A stretch of DNA of 27,500 nt. Origin: Chondrilla cf. caribensis (lineage: Eukaryota > Porifera > Demospongiae > Chondrillida > Chondrillidae). This document shows positions 1-13,300 of the stretch, piece by piece; positions within the stretch are counted from its first letter, which is position 1; each line of letters opens with the position of its first letter. The stretch spans positions 5,301,397 to 5,328,896 of the forward strand of contig OZ026548.1 in the NCBI GenBank assembly GCA_964020155.1, given 5' to 3'. Position numbers and translations under genes: made by a program. The notes beneath the pieces are model-generated. The model saw only the letters and a program-made list of their open reading frames with translations. It did no database searches and was not told the DNA's origin.

Positions 1-2678
<2,678 letters not shown>

Positions 2679-2966
2679 TTCTCTTTAACATGTTCCATTA
2701 GACCTGTCAATTGTTTATGAATTTGGTCCAAACACAATGTTAATATTGTATGTTTGTATGTTTGGTGTAATATGTACAGCCTATGTTTGGCACTTGGTGG
2801 AATGATATCGTTGTCATACCATGGATGTCTGTGATGCTACATAGTCCTACATCACATGTTGAGTGTGTGTTGTGTACTATATTATTATGTCGTGACTGTT
2901 TCCAGTGATTATTTCATCCAATTGCATGAATCTAAGATTTTGAGCAGTCAACTACAGATATCTATG
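2679..2966 (+). other. 3' flank / probable 3'UTR of GTF2H3
   Basis: About 290 bp between the stop codon and the MITE. It is AT-rich with no long ORF. I see no AATAAA here; the first one downstream is at 2997-3002, inside the MITE, so the polyadenylation site cannot be placed. Confidence 0.5.
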
Positions 2967-3214
2967 TACAGTGGAAACTCTATTAAAGGCTCTCACAATA
3001 AAGGACACCATAGAAATTACCTCCCTACAAAAGACACTGTATGGCACCAAAAATAGATTTTCCTATGGTGCTAATACATTTTTCACCTCTGAAGAGTGGA
3101 CAACCTCTCTACAGTGGACGAATCACCTGGTCCCAATTTGTCCTTTATAGAGAGGTTCCACTATACATATATATAATGGTCCCAATTTGTCCTTTATAGA
3201 GAGGTTCCACTGTA
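2967..3214. mobile_element. Tc1/mariner-pogo-like MITE with TA target duplication
   Basis: The left end at 2969 starts CAGTGGAAACTCTATTAAAG. The right end finishes at 3212 as the approximate complement (CTTTATAGAGAGGTTCCACTG). Both ends are flanked by TA (2967-2968, 3213-3214). Ends of this CAGTGGAACCTCTCTATA type are typical of pogo/Tigger-like families. No transposase ORF is present, so the element is non-autonomous. The right end is duplicated in tandem (see the 3129-3226 entry). Confidence 0.75.
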
Positions 3215-3226
3215 CATATATACAAT
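3129..3226. repeat. Tandem duplication of the MITE right end, 49-bp period
   Basis: 3129-3177 and 3178-3226 are two copies of a 49-bp unit covering the right inverted terminus plus an AT-rich flank. They differ at about two positions. The inner copy ends CACTATA; the outer copy keeps the canonical CACTGTA. Confidence 0.85.
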
Positions 3227-3261
3227 GAGCCTAAGTGTAGGGTGATTGTGTGGTCTATCAA

Positions 3262-3320
3262 TTTATCGGGTAGGGATGTTATCGGTCCATCGGTTTATCG
3301 GGTAGGGATTTTATCGGTTT
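3262..3320. repeat. Short tandem duplication, about 32-bp period
   Basis: A TTTATCGGGTAGGGAT unit followed by a TTATCGGT motif occurs at 3262 and again at 3294. It sits in otherwise featureless sequence (3227-3423) between the MITE and the satellite array. Confidence 0.7.
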
Positions 3321-3423
3321 ATACTAAGTTGCTGTCCTGAGTCACCACTGTATCGTTAAATTGTCTCTCGCAAATCCAAAATGCAAGTGCTAAGCGCCAT
3401 ATCTTAAATAACTGAAGTGTTAT

Positions 3424-3625
3424 TTTTCCTATTCTCTCTCATACATTGAAAAACACTAAAGAACTGTCTTGGATCACTAGAGTTACAGTCTGATTACAGA
3501 GCACCTCCGAATGTAGCTGGGGTTTTGGGCCACCTATTGAGGTGGAAATTGTTTCATATTTTAATTCACATCACCTGCTAGGTCTGAAGAAATTATCAAG
3601 TTGGCATGGCCCCTCTGCTACGAAC
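3424..3625 (+). repeat. Satellite family A, diverged outermost monomer, + orientation
   Basis: Recognisable A words are ATACATTGAAAAA, GCACCTCCGAATGTAGCTGG, CACCTATTGAGGTGG and GAAATTATCAAGTTG. Many substitutions separate it from inner monomers. It marks the left edge of the array. Confidence 0.6.
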
Positions 3626-4742
3626 TAAGTAGGAAGGTGTTAGAAGTAAGAAGCTGATAATGGAGGAGGTGCATCAAGCTGATATTTCAGCCAGACCTAG
3701 GTGGGGACGTGGACTAATATTTGAAGTAATTCCCATCTCCGTAGCTAACCCGTAACCCCAGCTACATTTGGAGGTGCTTAATATTTTATCAATGTATAAG
3801 AGAGTATAGGAGAGAAAACGCTAAGCACCTTTTTGCATACCTCATGGGAGAGGGGCGTGTCAACTTGACATTTCAGACAGATCTAGCTGGGGACATGAAC
3901 TAACTTGTGAAACAATTCCCATCTCCATAACTGACCTGTAACCTAAGCTACATTTGAAGGTGCTTAGTATTTTTCAATGTATGGGAGAGTATAGGAGAGA
4001 AAACGCTAAGCACCATTTTGCATATTTAATGGGAGAGGGGGCGTGTCAACTTGATAGTTTAGCCAGATCTAGCTGAAGACATGAACTAACTATTGAAACA
4101 ATTCCCATCTCCGTAGCTAACCCGTAACCCCAGCTACATTTGGAGGTGCTTAATATTTTTTCAATGTATGGGATAGTATAGGAAAGAAAATGCTAAGCAC
4201 CTTCTTGCATAGCTCATGGGAGAGGAGGCATGTCAACTTAATATTTTAGGCAGATATAGCTGAAGACATGAACTAACTTGTGAAGCAATTCCCATCTCCG
4301 TAGCTAACCCGTAACTCCAGCTACACTCGAAGGTGCTTAATATTTTTTCAATATATGGGAGAGTATATGAGAGAGAAAAGTGCTAAGCACCTTTTTGCAT
4401 AGCTCATGGGAGAGGGGGTGTGTCAACTTGATATTTCAGACAGATATAGCTGAAGACATGAACTAACTTGTGAAGCAATTCCCATCTCTGTAGCTAACCC
4501 GTAACCCCAGCTACATTCGAAGGTGCTTAATATTCTTTGAATGTATGGGAGAGTATAGGAGAGAAAAGTGCTAAGCACCTTTGTGCATAGCTCATGGGAA
4601 AGGGGGTGTGTCAACTTGATACCTTAGACAGATATAGCTGAAGACATGAACTAACTTGTGAAGCAATTCCCATCTCTGTGGCTAACCCGTAACCCCAGCT
4701 ACACTCGAAGGTGCTTAATATTATTTCAATGTATGGGAGAGT
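3626..4742 (-). repeat. Satellite family A, about six monomers, - orientation
   Basis: The word CTAAGCACC recurs at 3821, 4006, 4193, 4383 and 4571, giving spacings of 185-190 bp. Each unit carries CAATGTATGGGAGAGTATAG, the CTAAGCACCTTTTTGCATAG arm, GGGAGAGGGGGCGTGTCAAC, and CCCATCTCCGTAGCTAACCC. This is the reverse complement of the + oriented units that follow. Divergence between units is higher than in the core of the array. Confidence 0.88.
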
Positions 4743-5140
4743 ACGTACATTGAAAAATGTTAAGCACCTTCCAATGTAGGTAGCGTTATGAACCACCTAT
4801 TGAGATGGAAATTATTTCAGACGTTAATTCATGTCTACAGCTAGGTCTGTCTATAATATCAAGTTGACACACCCCCTCCCCCATGAGCTATGCAAAAAGG
4901 TGCTTAACGTTTTCTCTCCTATACTCCCCAATTTGTACATTGAAAAAATGTTAAGCACCCTCCAATGTAGCTGGAGTTACAGGCCACCTATTGAGATGGG
5001 AATTGTTTCTGAAGTTAGTTCACGTCTCCAACTAGGTCTGCCTAAAATATCACATTGACACGCCCCCTCCCCCATGCGTTATGGAAAAAGATGCTTAACG
5101 TTTTCTCTCCTACATATACTCTCCCATACATTGAAAAAAA
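4743..5140 (+). repeat. Satellite family A (A1 subtype), about two monomers, + orientation
   Basis: Orientation switches at 4741-4748 through GTACGTAC. The units read TTAAGCACC, CCAATGTAGCTGGAGTTAC, CACCTATTGAGATGG, then GACACGCCCCCTCCCCCATG. The block ends in CATTGAAAAA followed by an (ATT)n run at 5139-5157, where family B starts. Confidence 0.85.
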
Positions 5141-7667
5141 TTATTATTATTATTATTGTAATACGACTTGTGGTGATAACTCAAATTATTTGATATAACG
5201 TTGCTGGTCACCAAGGGCTGCCCAGTATCTGTCCCAAACTCACCAACACAATTTCGGATGCATGCAAACCGTCCTGGGTTTGCTATGGGCCTCGTGGTGA
5301 CAAGCCAAAAAATGTCAATTTTTATCCTTGTCACCACGACCTCTCCTGTGTGCACATAATGCATCATAGATCTAATACAAATGCACGGACACTCTCCTGG
5401 AACTAATACGGTCCTTTTGATAGCAAACATGATAGGTTTTGTTGAGGATCAAAATTCTACCAGGTGTCCATATGTCGCATGGCATTATACATTTTTATGT
5501 ACATTTCAATATAAGTGTAATACGCCTTGTGGTGATAACTCAGGTGATTTGACATCACGTTGCTGGTCACCAAGGGCTACCCAGTGTCTGTCCCAAAGTC
5601 ACCAACACAATTTCGGATGCATGCAAACCATCCTGGGTGTGCTATGGGCCTCGTGGTGACAAGCCAAAAAATGTCAATTTTTATGCTTGTCACCACGGCC
5701 TCTCCTGTGTGCACATAATGCATCATAGATCTAATACGAATGCATGGACATACTCCTGGAGCTACTACTGTCCTTTTGATAACAAACATGATGGGGTTTG
5801 TTGAGGATCACAATTCTCCCAGGTGTCCATATGTCACATGGCATTATACATTTGTATGTACATTTCAATATAAGTGTAATACGCCTTGTAGTGATAACTC
5901 AGGTGATTTGACATCACATTGCTGGTCACCAAGGGCTGCCCAATACCTGTCCCAAACTCACCAACACAATTTCGGATGCATGCAAACCGTCTTGGGTGTG
6001 CTATGGGCCTCGTGGTGACAAGCCAAAAAATGTCAATTTTTATGCTTGTCACCACGACCTCTCCTGTGTGCACATAATGCATCATAGATCTAATACAAAT
6101 GTACGGACACACTTTTGGAACTAATACGGTCCTTTTGATAGCAAAAATGATAGATTTTGTTGCTGATCAAAATTCTCCCAGGTGTCCATATGTCGCATGG
6201 CATTATACATTTGTATGTACATTTCAATATAAGTGTAATACGCCTTGTGGTGATAACTCAGGTGATTTTACATCACGTTGCTGGTCACCAAGGGCTGCCC
6301 AGTGTCTGTCCCTAACTCACCAACACAATTTCGGATGCATGCAAACCGTCCTGGGTGTGCTATGGGCCTCGTGGTGACAAGCTGAAAAATGTCAATTTTT
6401 ATCCTTGTCACCACGACCTCTCCTGTGTGCACATAATGCATCATAGATCTAATACGAATGCATGGACATACTCCTAGAACTAATACAGTCCTTTTGATAA
6501 CAAACATGATGGGGTTTGTTGCTGATCAAAATTCTACCAGGTGTCCATATGTCGCATGGCATTATACATTAGTATGTACATTTCAATATAAGTGTAATAC
6601 GCCTTGTGGTGATAACTCAGGTGATTTTACATCAAGTTGCTGATCGCTAAGGGCTGTCCAGTGTCTGTCCCTAACTCACCAACACAATTTCGGATGCATG
6701 CAAACCGTCTTGGGTGTGCTATGGGCCTCGTGGTGACAAGCCAAAAAAGGTCAATTTTTATCCTTGTCACCACGACCTCTCCTGTGTGCACATAATGCAT
6801 CATAGATCTAATACGAATGCATGGACATACTCCTGGAACTAATACAGTCCTATTGATGGCAAACATGATAGGTTTTGTTGAGGATCAAAATTCTCCCAGG
6901 TGTCCATATGTCGCATAGCATTATACTTTTGTATGTACATTTCAATATAAGTGTAATACGCCTTGTGGCGATAACTCAGGTGATTTGACATCAAGTTGCT
7001 GGTCACCAAGGGCTGCCCAGTGTCTGTCTCAAACTCAGTAACACAATTTCGGATGCATGCAAACCGTCTTGGGTGTGCTATGGGCCTCGTGGTGACAAGC
7101 CAAAAAATGTCAATTTTTATGCTTGTCACCACAGCCTCTCCTGTGTGCACATAATGCATTATAGATCTAATATGAATGCATGGACATACTCCTGGAGCTA
7201 CTACTGTCCTTTTGATAACAAACATGATGGGGTTTGTTGAGGATCAAAATTCTACCAGGTGTCCATATGTCGCATGGCATTATACATTTGTATGTACATT
7301 TCAATATAAGTGTAATACGCCTTGTGGCGATAACTCAGGTGATTTGACATCAAGTTGCTGGTCACCAAGGGCTGCCCAGTGTCTGTCTCAAACTCAGTAA
7401 CACAATTTCGGATGCATGCAAACCGTCTTGGGTGTGCTATGGGCCTCGTGGTGACAAGCCAAAAAATGTCAATTTTTATGCTTGTCACCACAGCCTCTCC
7501 TGTGTGCACATAATGCATCATAGATCTAATACGAATGCACGGACACACTCCTGGAACTAATACGGTCCTTTTGATAACAAAAATGATAGATTTTGTTGTC
7601 AATCTAAATTTCTCTAAGATGTCTATATGGCACATAGCATTTATACATTTGTATGTATATTTCAATA
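5141..7667 (+). repeat. Satellite family B, 359-bp monomer, about seven copies
   Basis: The CGCCTTGTGGTGATAACTCA site (CGACTTG in the first unit) falls at 5164, 5523, 5882, 6241, 6600, 6959 and 7318, exactly 359 bp apart each time, so there is no net indel between successive units. Each monomer has a hairpin (for example CGTGGTGACAAG at 5293-5304 with CTTGTCACCACG at 5327-5338) around an A/T-rich loop, and a GGATGCATGC motif. It shows no clear similarity to family A. ORFs of up to 150 codons on both strands simply repeat with the monomer and are not credible genes. Confidence 0.93.
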
Positions 7668-9165
7668 CGTATACTCTCCCATGCATTGAAAGTATGTTAA
7701 GCACCTTCGAATGTAGCTGGAGTTACAGGCCACCTATTGAGATGGGAATTGTTTCAGAAGTTAGTTCAAGCCCACAGCTAGGATTGCCTAAAATATCACA
7801 TTGACACGCCCCCTCCCCCATGAGCTATGCAAAAAGGTGCTTAACGTTTTCTCTCCTATACTCCACCATACATGGAAAAAATATTAAACCTTCCAATGTA
7901 GCTGGAAGTTACAGGCCACCTATCGAGATGGGAGTTGTTTCAGAAGTTAGTTCACGTCCCCAACTAGCTCTGTCTGAAATATCACATTGACACGCCCCCT
8001 CCCCCATGAGCTATGCAAAAAGGTGCTTAACGTTTTCTCTCCTATACTCTCCCATACATTGATAAAATGTTAGGCACCTTCCAATGTAGCTGGAGTTACA
8101 GGCCACCTATTGAGATGGGAATTGTTTCAGAAGTTAGTTCAAGCCCACAGCTAGGTCTGCCTAAAGTATCAAGTTGACACGCCCCCTCCCCCATGAGCTA
8201 TGCAAAAAGGTGCTTAACGTTTTCTCTCCTATACTCCCCCATACATTGAAAAAATGTTAAGCACCTTCCAATGTAGCTGGAGTTACAAGCCACCTATTGA
8301 GATTGGAATTGTTCCACAAGTTAGTTCTAGTCAACAGGTAGGTCTGTCTGAAATATCACGTTGACACGCCCCCTCCCCCATGAGCTATGCGAAAAGGTGC
8401 TTATAACATTTTCTCTCCTATACTGTCCCATACATTGAAAAAATATTAAGCACCTTCCAATGTAGCTGGAGTTACGAGCCATCTATTGAGATGGGAATTG
8501 TTTCAGACGTTAGTTCAAGTCCACAGGTAGGTCTGTCTGAAATATCAAGTTGACACGCTCCCTCCCCCATGAGCTATGCAAAAAGGTGCTTAACGTTTTC
8601 TCTCCTATACTCTCCCATACATTGAAAAAATGTTAAGCACCTTCCAATGTAGCTGGAGTTACAGGCCATCTATTGAGATTGGAATTGTTTCACAAGTTAG
8701 TTCACGTCCCCAACTAGCTCTGTCTGAAATATCACATTGACACGCCCCCTTCCCCATGAGCTATGCAAAAAGGTGCTTAACGTTTTCTCTCCTATACTCT
8801 CCCATACATTAAAAAAATGTTAAGCACCTTCCAATGTAGCTGGAGTTACGAGCCATCTATTGAGATGGGAATTGTTTCAGAAGTTAGTTCACGTTCCCAA
8901 CTAGGTCTGCCTAAAATATCACGTTGACACGCCCCCTCCCTCATGAGCTATGCAAAAAGGTGCTTAACGTTTTCTCTCCTATACTCTCCCATACATTGAA
9001 AAAATGATAAGCACCTTCTAATGTAGCTGGAGTTACGAGCCACCTATTGAGATGGGAATTGTTTCACAAGTTAGTTCAAATCCACAGCTAGGTCTGTCTG
9101 AAATATCACATTGACACGCCCCTTCTCCCATGAGCTACGCAAAAAGGTGCTTAACGTTTTTTGAT
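7668..9165 (+). repeat. Satellite family A, A1 subtype, about eight monomers, + orientation
   Basis: A period near 187 bp, with CACCTTCCAATGTAGCTGG and CATTGAAAAAATGTTAAGC in each unit. Within each monomer AGGTGCTTAACGTTTT and the following AAAAATGTTAAGCACCT form inverted arms around about 25 nt. One unit (about 7860-7890) has the CCACCATACATGG variant that recurs in the right-hand A1 block. Confidence 0.9.
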
Positions 9166-10317
9166 TCTACACCTTCCCATACATTAAAAAATATTAAGCA
9201 CCTCCGGATGTAGTTAGAGTTTGGAACTACCTACAGAGATGAAAATTGTTTCATAAGTTAGTATAGGTCCACAGCTAGGTCTCCATAAAATATCATGTTG
9301 ACACGCCCCTTCTCCCATGAGCTATGCAAAAAGGTGCTTAACGTTTTTTGATTCTACACCTTCCCATACATTAAAAAATATTAAGCACCTCCGGATGTAG
9401 TTAGAGTTTGGAACTACCTACAGAGATGAAAATTGTTTCATAAGTTAGTATAGGTCCACAGCTAGGTCTCCATAAAATATCATGTTGACACGCCCCTTCT
9501 CCCATGAGCTATGCAAAAAGGTGCTTAACGTTTTTTGATTCTACACCTTCCCATACATTAAAAAATATTAAGCACCTCCGGATGTAGTTAGAGTTTGGAA
9601 CTACCTACAGAGATGAAAATTGTTTCATAAGTTAGTATAGGTCCACAGCTAGGTCTCCATAAAATATCATGTTGACACGCCCCTTCTCCCATGAGCTATG
9701 CAAAAAGGTGCTTAACGTTTTTTGATTCTACACCTTCCCATACATTAAAAAATATTAAGCACCTCCGGATGTAGTTAGAGTTTGGAACTACCTACAGAGA
9801 TGAAAATTGTTTCATAAGTTAGTATAGGTCCACAGCTAGGTCTCCATAAAATATCATGTTGACACGCCCCTTCTCCCATGAGCTATGCAAAAAGGTGCTT
9901 AACGTTTTTTGATCCTATACCTTCCCATACGTACATTAAAAAATATTAAGCACCTCCGGATGTAGTTAGAGTTTGGGACCACCTACGGAGATGACAATTG
10001 TTTCATAAGTTAGTATAGGTCCACAGCTAGGTCTCCATAAAATATCATGTTGACACGCCCCTTCTCCCATGAGCTATGCAAAAAGGTGCTTAACGTTTTT
10101 TGATCCTATACCTTCCCATACATTAAAAAAAAATTAATATTAAGCACCTCCGGATGTAGTTAGGGTTTGGGACCACCTACAGAGATGAAAGTTGTTTCAT
10201 AAGTTAGTATAGGTCCACAGCTAGGTCTCCATAAAATATCATGTTGACACGCCCCTTCTCCCATGAGCTATGCAAAAAGGTGCTTAACGTTTTTTGATCC
10301 TATACCTTCCCATACGT
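9166..10317 (+). repeat. Satellite family A, A2 subtype, six homogenised monomers
   Basis: These monomers carry CTCCGGATGTAGTTAG and GGTCCACAGCTAGGTCTCC. The word ACATTAAAAAATATTAAGC begins at 9181, 9368, 9555 and 9742, exactly 187 bp apart, and these units are virtually identical. Later units differ by small indels, including CGTA at about 9931. The block stops at CCCATACGTACGTA, where family C begins. Confidence 0.92.
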
Positions 10318-13300
10318 ACGTAGCACCACAGTCAATGTATGGGGGAGAATAGGGAAAAAATACACTTAGCACCATCCTGCATATCTTGTGGGACATGGGG
10401 CGTGTCGCCCTTATATTTTCAATAAATCTAGTTAGAGATGTGAACTAAGTTATGAAAACACTTCCCATCACTTTGTGTACTCTGTAACCCTTGTTATTCA
10501 AAGTGGTGCTATGGCCAAATTTTGGCCATAGCACCACAGTCAATGTATGGGGGAGAATAGGGAAAAAATACACTTGGTGGTGCTATGGCCAAATTTTGGC
10601 CATAGCACCATCCTGCATAGCTCGTGGGAGAGTGGGCGTGTCACCCTGATATTTTCAACAAATCTAGTTGGAGATGTGAACTAAGTTATGAAACACTTCC
10701 CATCACTTTGTGTACTCTGTAACCCTTGTTATTCAAGGTGGTGCTATGGCCAAATTTTGGCCATAGCACCACAGTCAATGTATGGGGGAGAATATGGAAA
10801 AAATACACTTAGCACCATCCTGCACATCTCGTGGGAGATGGGGTGTGTCACCCTGATATTTTCAACAAATCTAGTTGGAGATGTGAACTAAGTTATGAAA
10901 CACTTCCCATCACTTTGTGTGCTCTGTAACCCTTGTTATTCAAGGTGGTGCTATGGCCAAATTTTGGCCATAGCACCACAGTCAATGTATGGGGGAGAAT
11001 ATGGAAAAAATACACTTAGCACCATCCTGCATATCTCGTGGGAGATGGGGTGTGTCACCCTGATATTTTCAACAAATCTAGTTGGAGATGTGAACTAAGT
11101 TATGAAACACTTCCATCACTTTGTGTGCTCTGTAACCCTTGTTATTCAAGGTGGTGCTATGGCCAAATTTTGGCCATAGCACCATCCTGCATATCTTGTG
11201 GGAGAGGGAGCGTGTCGCCCTGATATTTTCAATAAATCTAGTTGGAGATGTGAACTAAGTTATGAAACACTTCCCATCACTTTGTGTGCTCTGTAACCCT
11301 TGTTATTCAAGGTGGTGCTATGGCCAAATTTTGGCCATAGCACCACGGTCAATGTATGGGGGAGAATATGGAAAAAATACACTTAGCACCATCCTGCATA
11401 TCTCGTGGGAGATGGGGTGTGTCACCCTGATATTTTCAACAAATCTAGTTGGAGATGTGAACTAAGTTATGAAACACTTCCCATCACTTTGTGTACTCTG
11501 TAACCCTTGTTATTCAAAGTGGTGCTATGGCCAAATTTTGGCCATAGCACCATCCTGCATATCTCGTGGGAGAGGGGGCGTGTCGCCCTGATATTTTCAA
11601 TAAATCTAGTTGGAGATGTGAACTAAGTTATGAAACACTTCCCATCACTTTGTATGCTCTGTAACCCTTGTTATTCAAGGTGGTGCTATGGCCAAATTTT
11701 GGCCATAGCACCACGGTCAATGTATGGGAGAGAATAGGTAAAATACACTTAGCACCATCTTGAATATCTCGTGGGAGAAGGGGCGTGTCACCCTGATATT
11801 TTCAACAAATCTAGTTGGAGATGTGAACTAAGTTATGAAACACTTCCCATCACTTTGTGTACTCTGTAACCCTTGTTATTCAAAGTGGTGCTATGGCCAA
11901 ATTTTGGCCATAGCACCATCCTGCATATCTCGTGGGAGAGGGGGCGTGTCGCCCTGATATTTTCAATAAATCTAGTTGGAGATGTGAACTAAGTTATGAA
12001 ACACTTCCCATCACTTTGTGTGCTCTGTAACCCTTGTTATTCAAGGTGGTGCTATGGCCAAATTTTGGCCATAGCACCACGGTCAATGTATGGGAGAGAA
12101 TAGGTAAAATACACTTAGCACCATCTTGAATATCTCGTGGGAGAAGGGGCGTGTCACCCTGATATTTTCAACAAATCTAGTTGGAGATGTGAACTAAGTT
12201 ATGAAACACTTCCCATCACTTTGTGTACTCTGTAACCCTTGTTATTCAAAGTGGTGCTATGGCCAAATTTTGGCCATAGCACCATCTTGAATATCTCGTG
12301 GGAGAGGGGGCGTGTCGCCCTGATATTTTCAATAAATCTAGTTGGAGATGTGAACTAAGTTATGAAACACTTCCCATCACTTTGTGTGCTCTGTAACCCT
12401 TGTTATTCAAGGTGGTGCTATGGCCAAATTTTGGCCATAGCACCACAGTCAATGTATGGGGGAGAATATGGAAAAAATACACTTAGCACCATCCTGCATA
12501 TCTCGTGGGAGATGGGGTGTGTCACCCTGATATTTTCAACAAATCTAGTTGGAGATGTGAACTAAGTTATGAAACACTTCCCATCACTTTGTGTGCTCTG
12601 TAACCCTTGTTATTCAAGGTGGTGCTATGGCCAAATTTTGGCCGTAGCACCACAGTCAATGTATGGGGGAGAATATGGAAAAAATACACTTAGCACCATC
12701 CTGCATATCTCGTGGGAGATGGGGTGTGTCACCCTGATATTTTCAACAAATCTAGTTGGAGATGTGAACTAAGTTATGAAACACTTCCCATCACTTTGTG
12801 TGCTCTGTAACCCTTGTTATTCAAGGTGGTGCTATGGCCAAATTTTGGCCATAGCACCACGGTCAATGTATGGGGGAGAATAGGTAAAATACACTTAGCA
12901 CCATCTTGAATATCTCGTGGGAGAAGGGGCGTGTCACCCTGATATTTTCAACAAATCTAGTTGGAGATGTGAACTAAGTTATGAAACACTTCCCATCACT
13001 TTGTGTTCTCTGTAACCCTTGTTATTCAAAGTGGTGCTATGGCCAAATTTTGGCCATAGCACCATCCTGCATATCTTGTGGGAGAGGGAGCGTGTCGCCC
13101 TGATATTTTCAATAAATCTAGTTGGAGATGTGAACTAAGTTATGAAACACTTCCCATCACTTTGTGTGCTCTGTAACCCTTGTTATTCAAGGTGGTGCTA
13201 TGGCCAAATTTTGGTCATAGCACCATCCTGCATAGCTTGTGGGAGAGGGGGCATGTCGCCCTGATATTTTCAACAAACCTAACTGGAGATGTGAACTAAG

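Noticed and set aside
5141..7667. Relation of family B to the Drosophila 359-bp satellite
   Set aside because: Only the period length agrees. I see no sequence resemblance I could defend.
5110..7704. ORFs of 79-150 codons on both strands of family B
   Set aside because: They repeat with the 359-bp period and overlap each other on opposite strands. They simply reflect a monomer with few stops.
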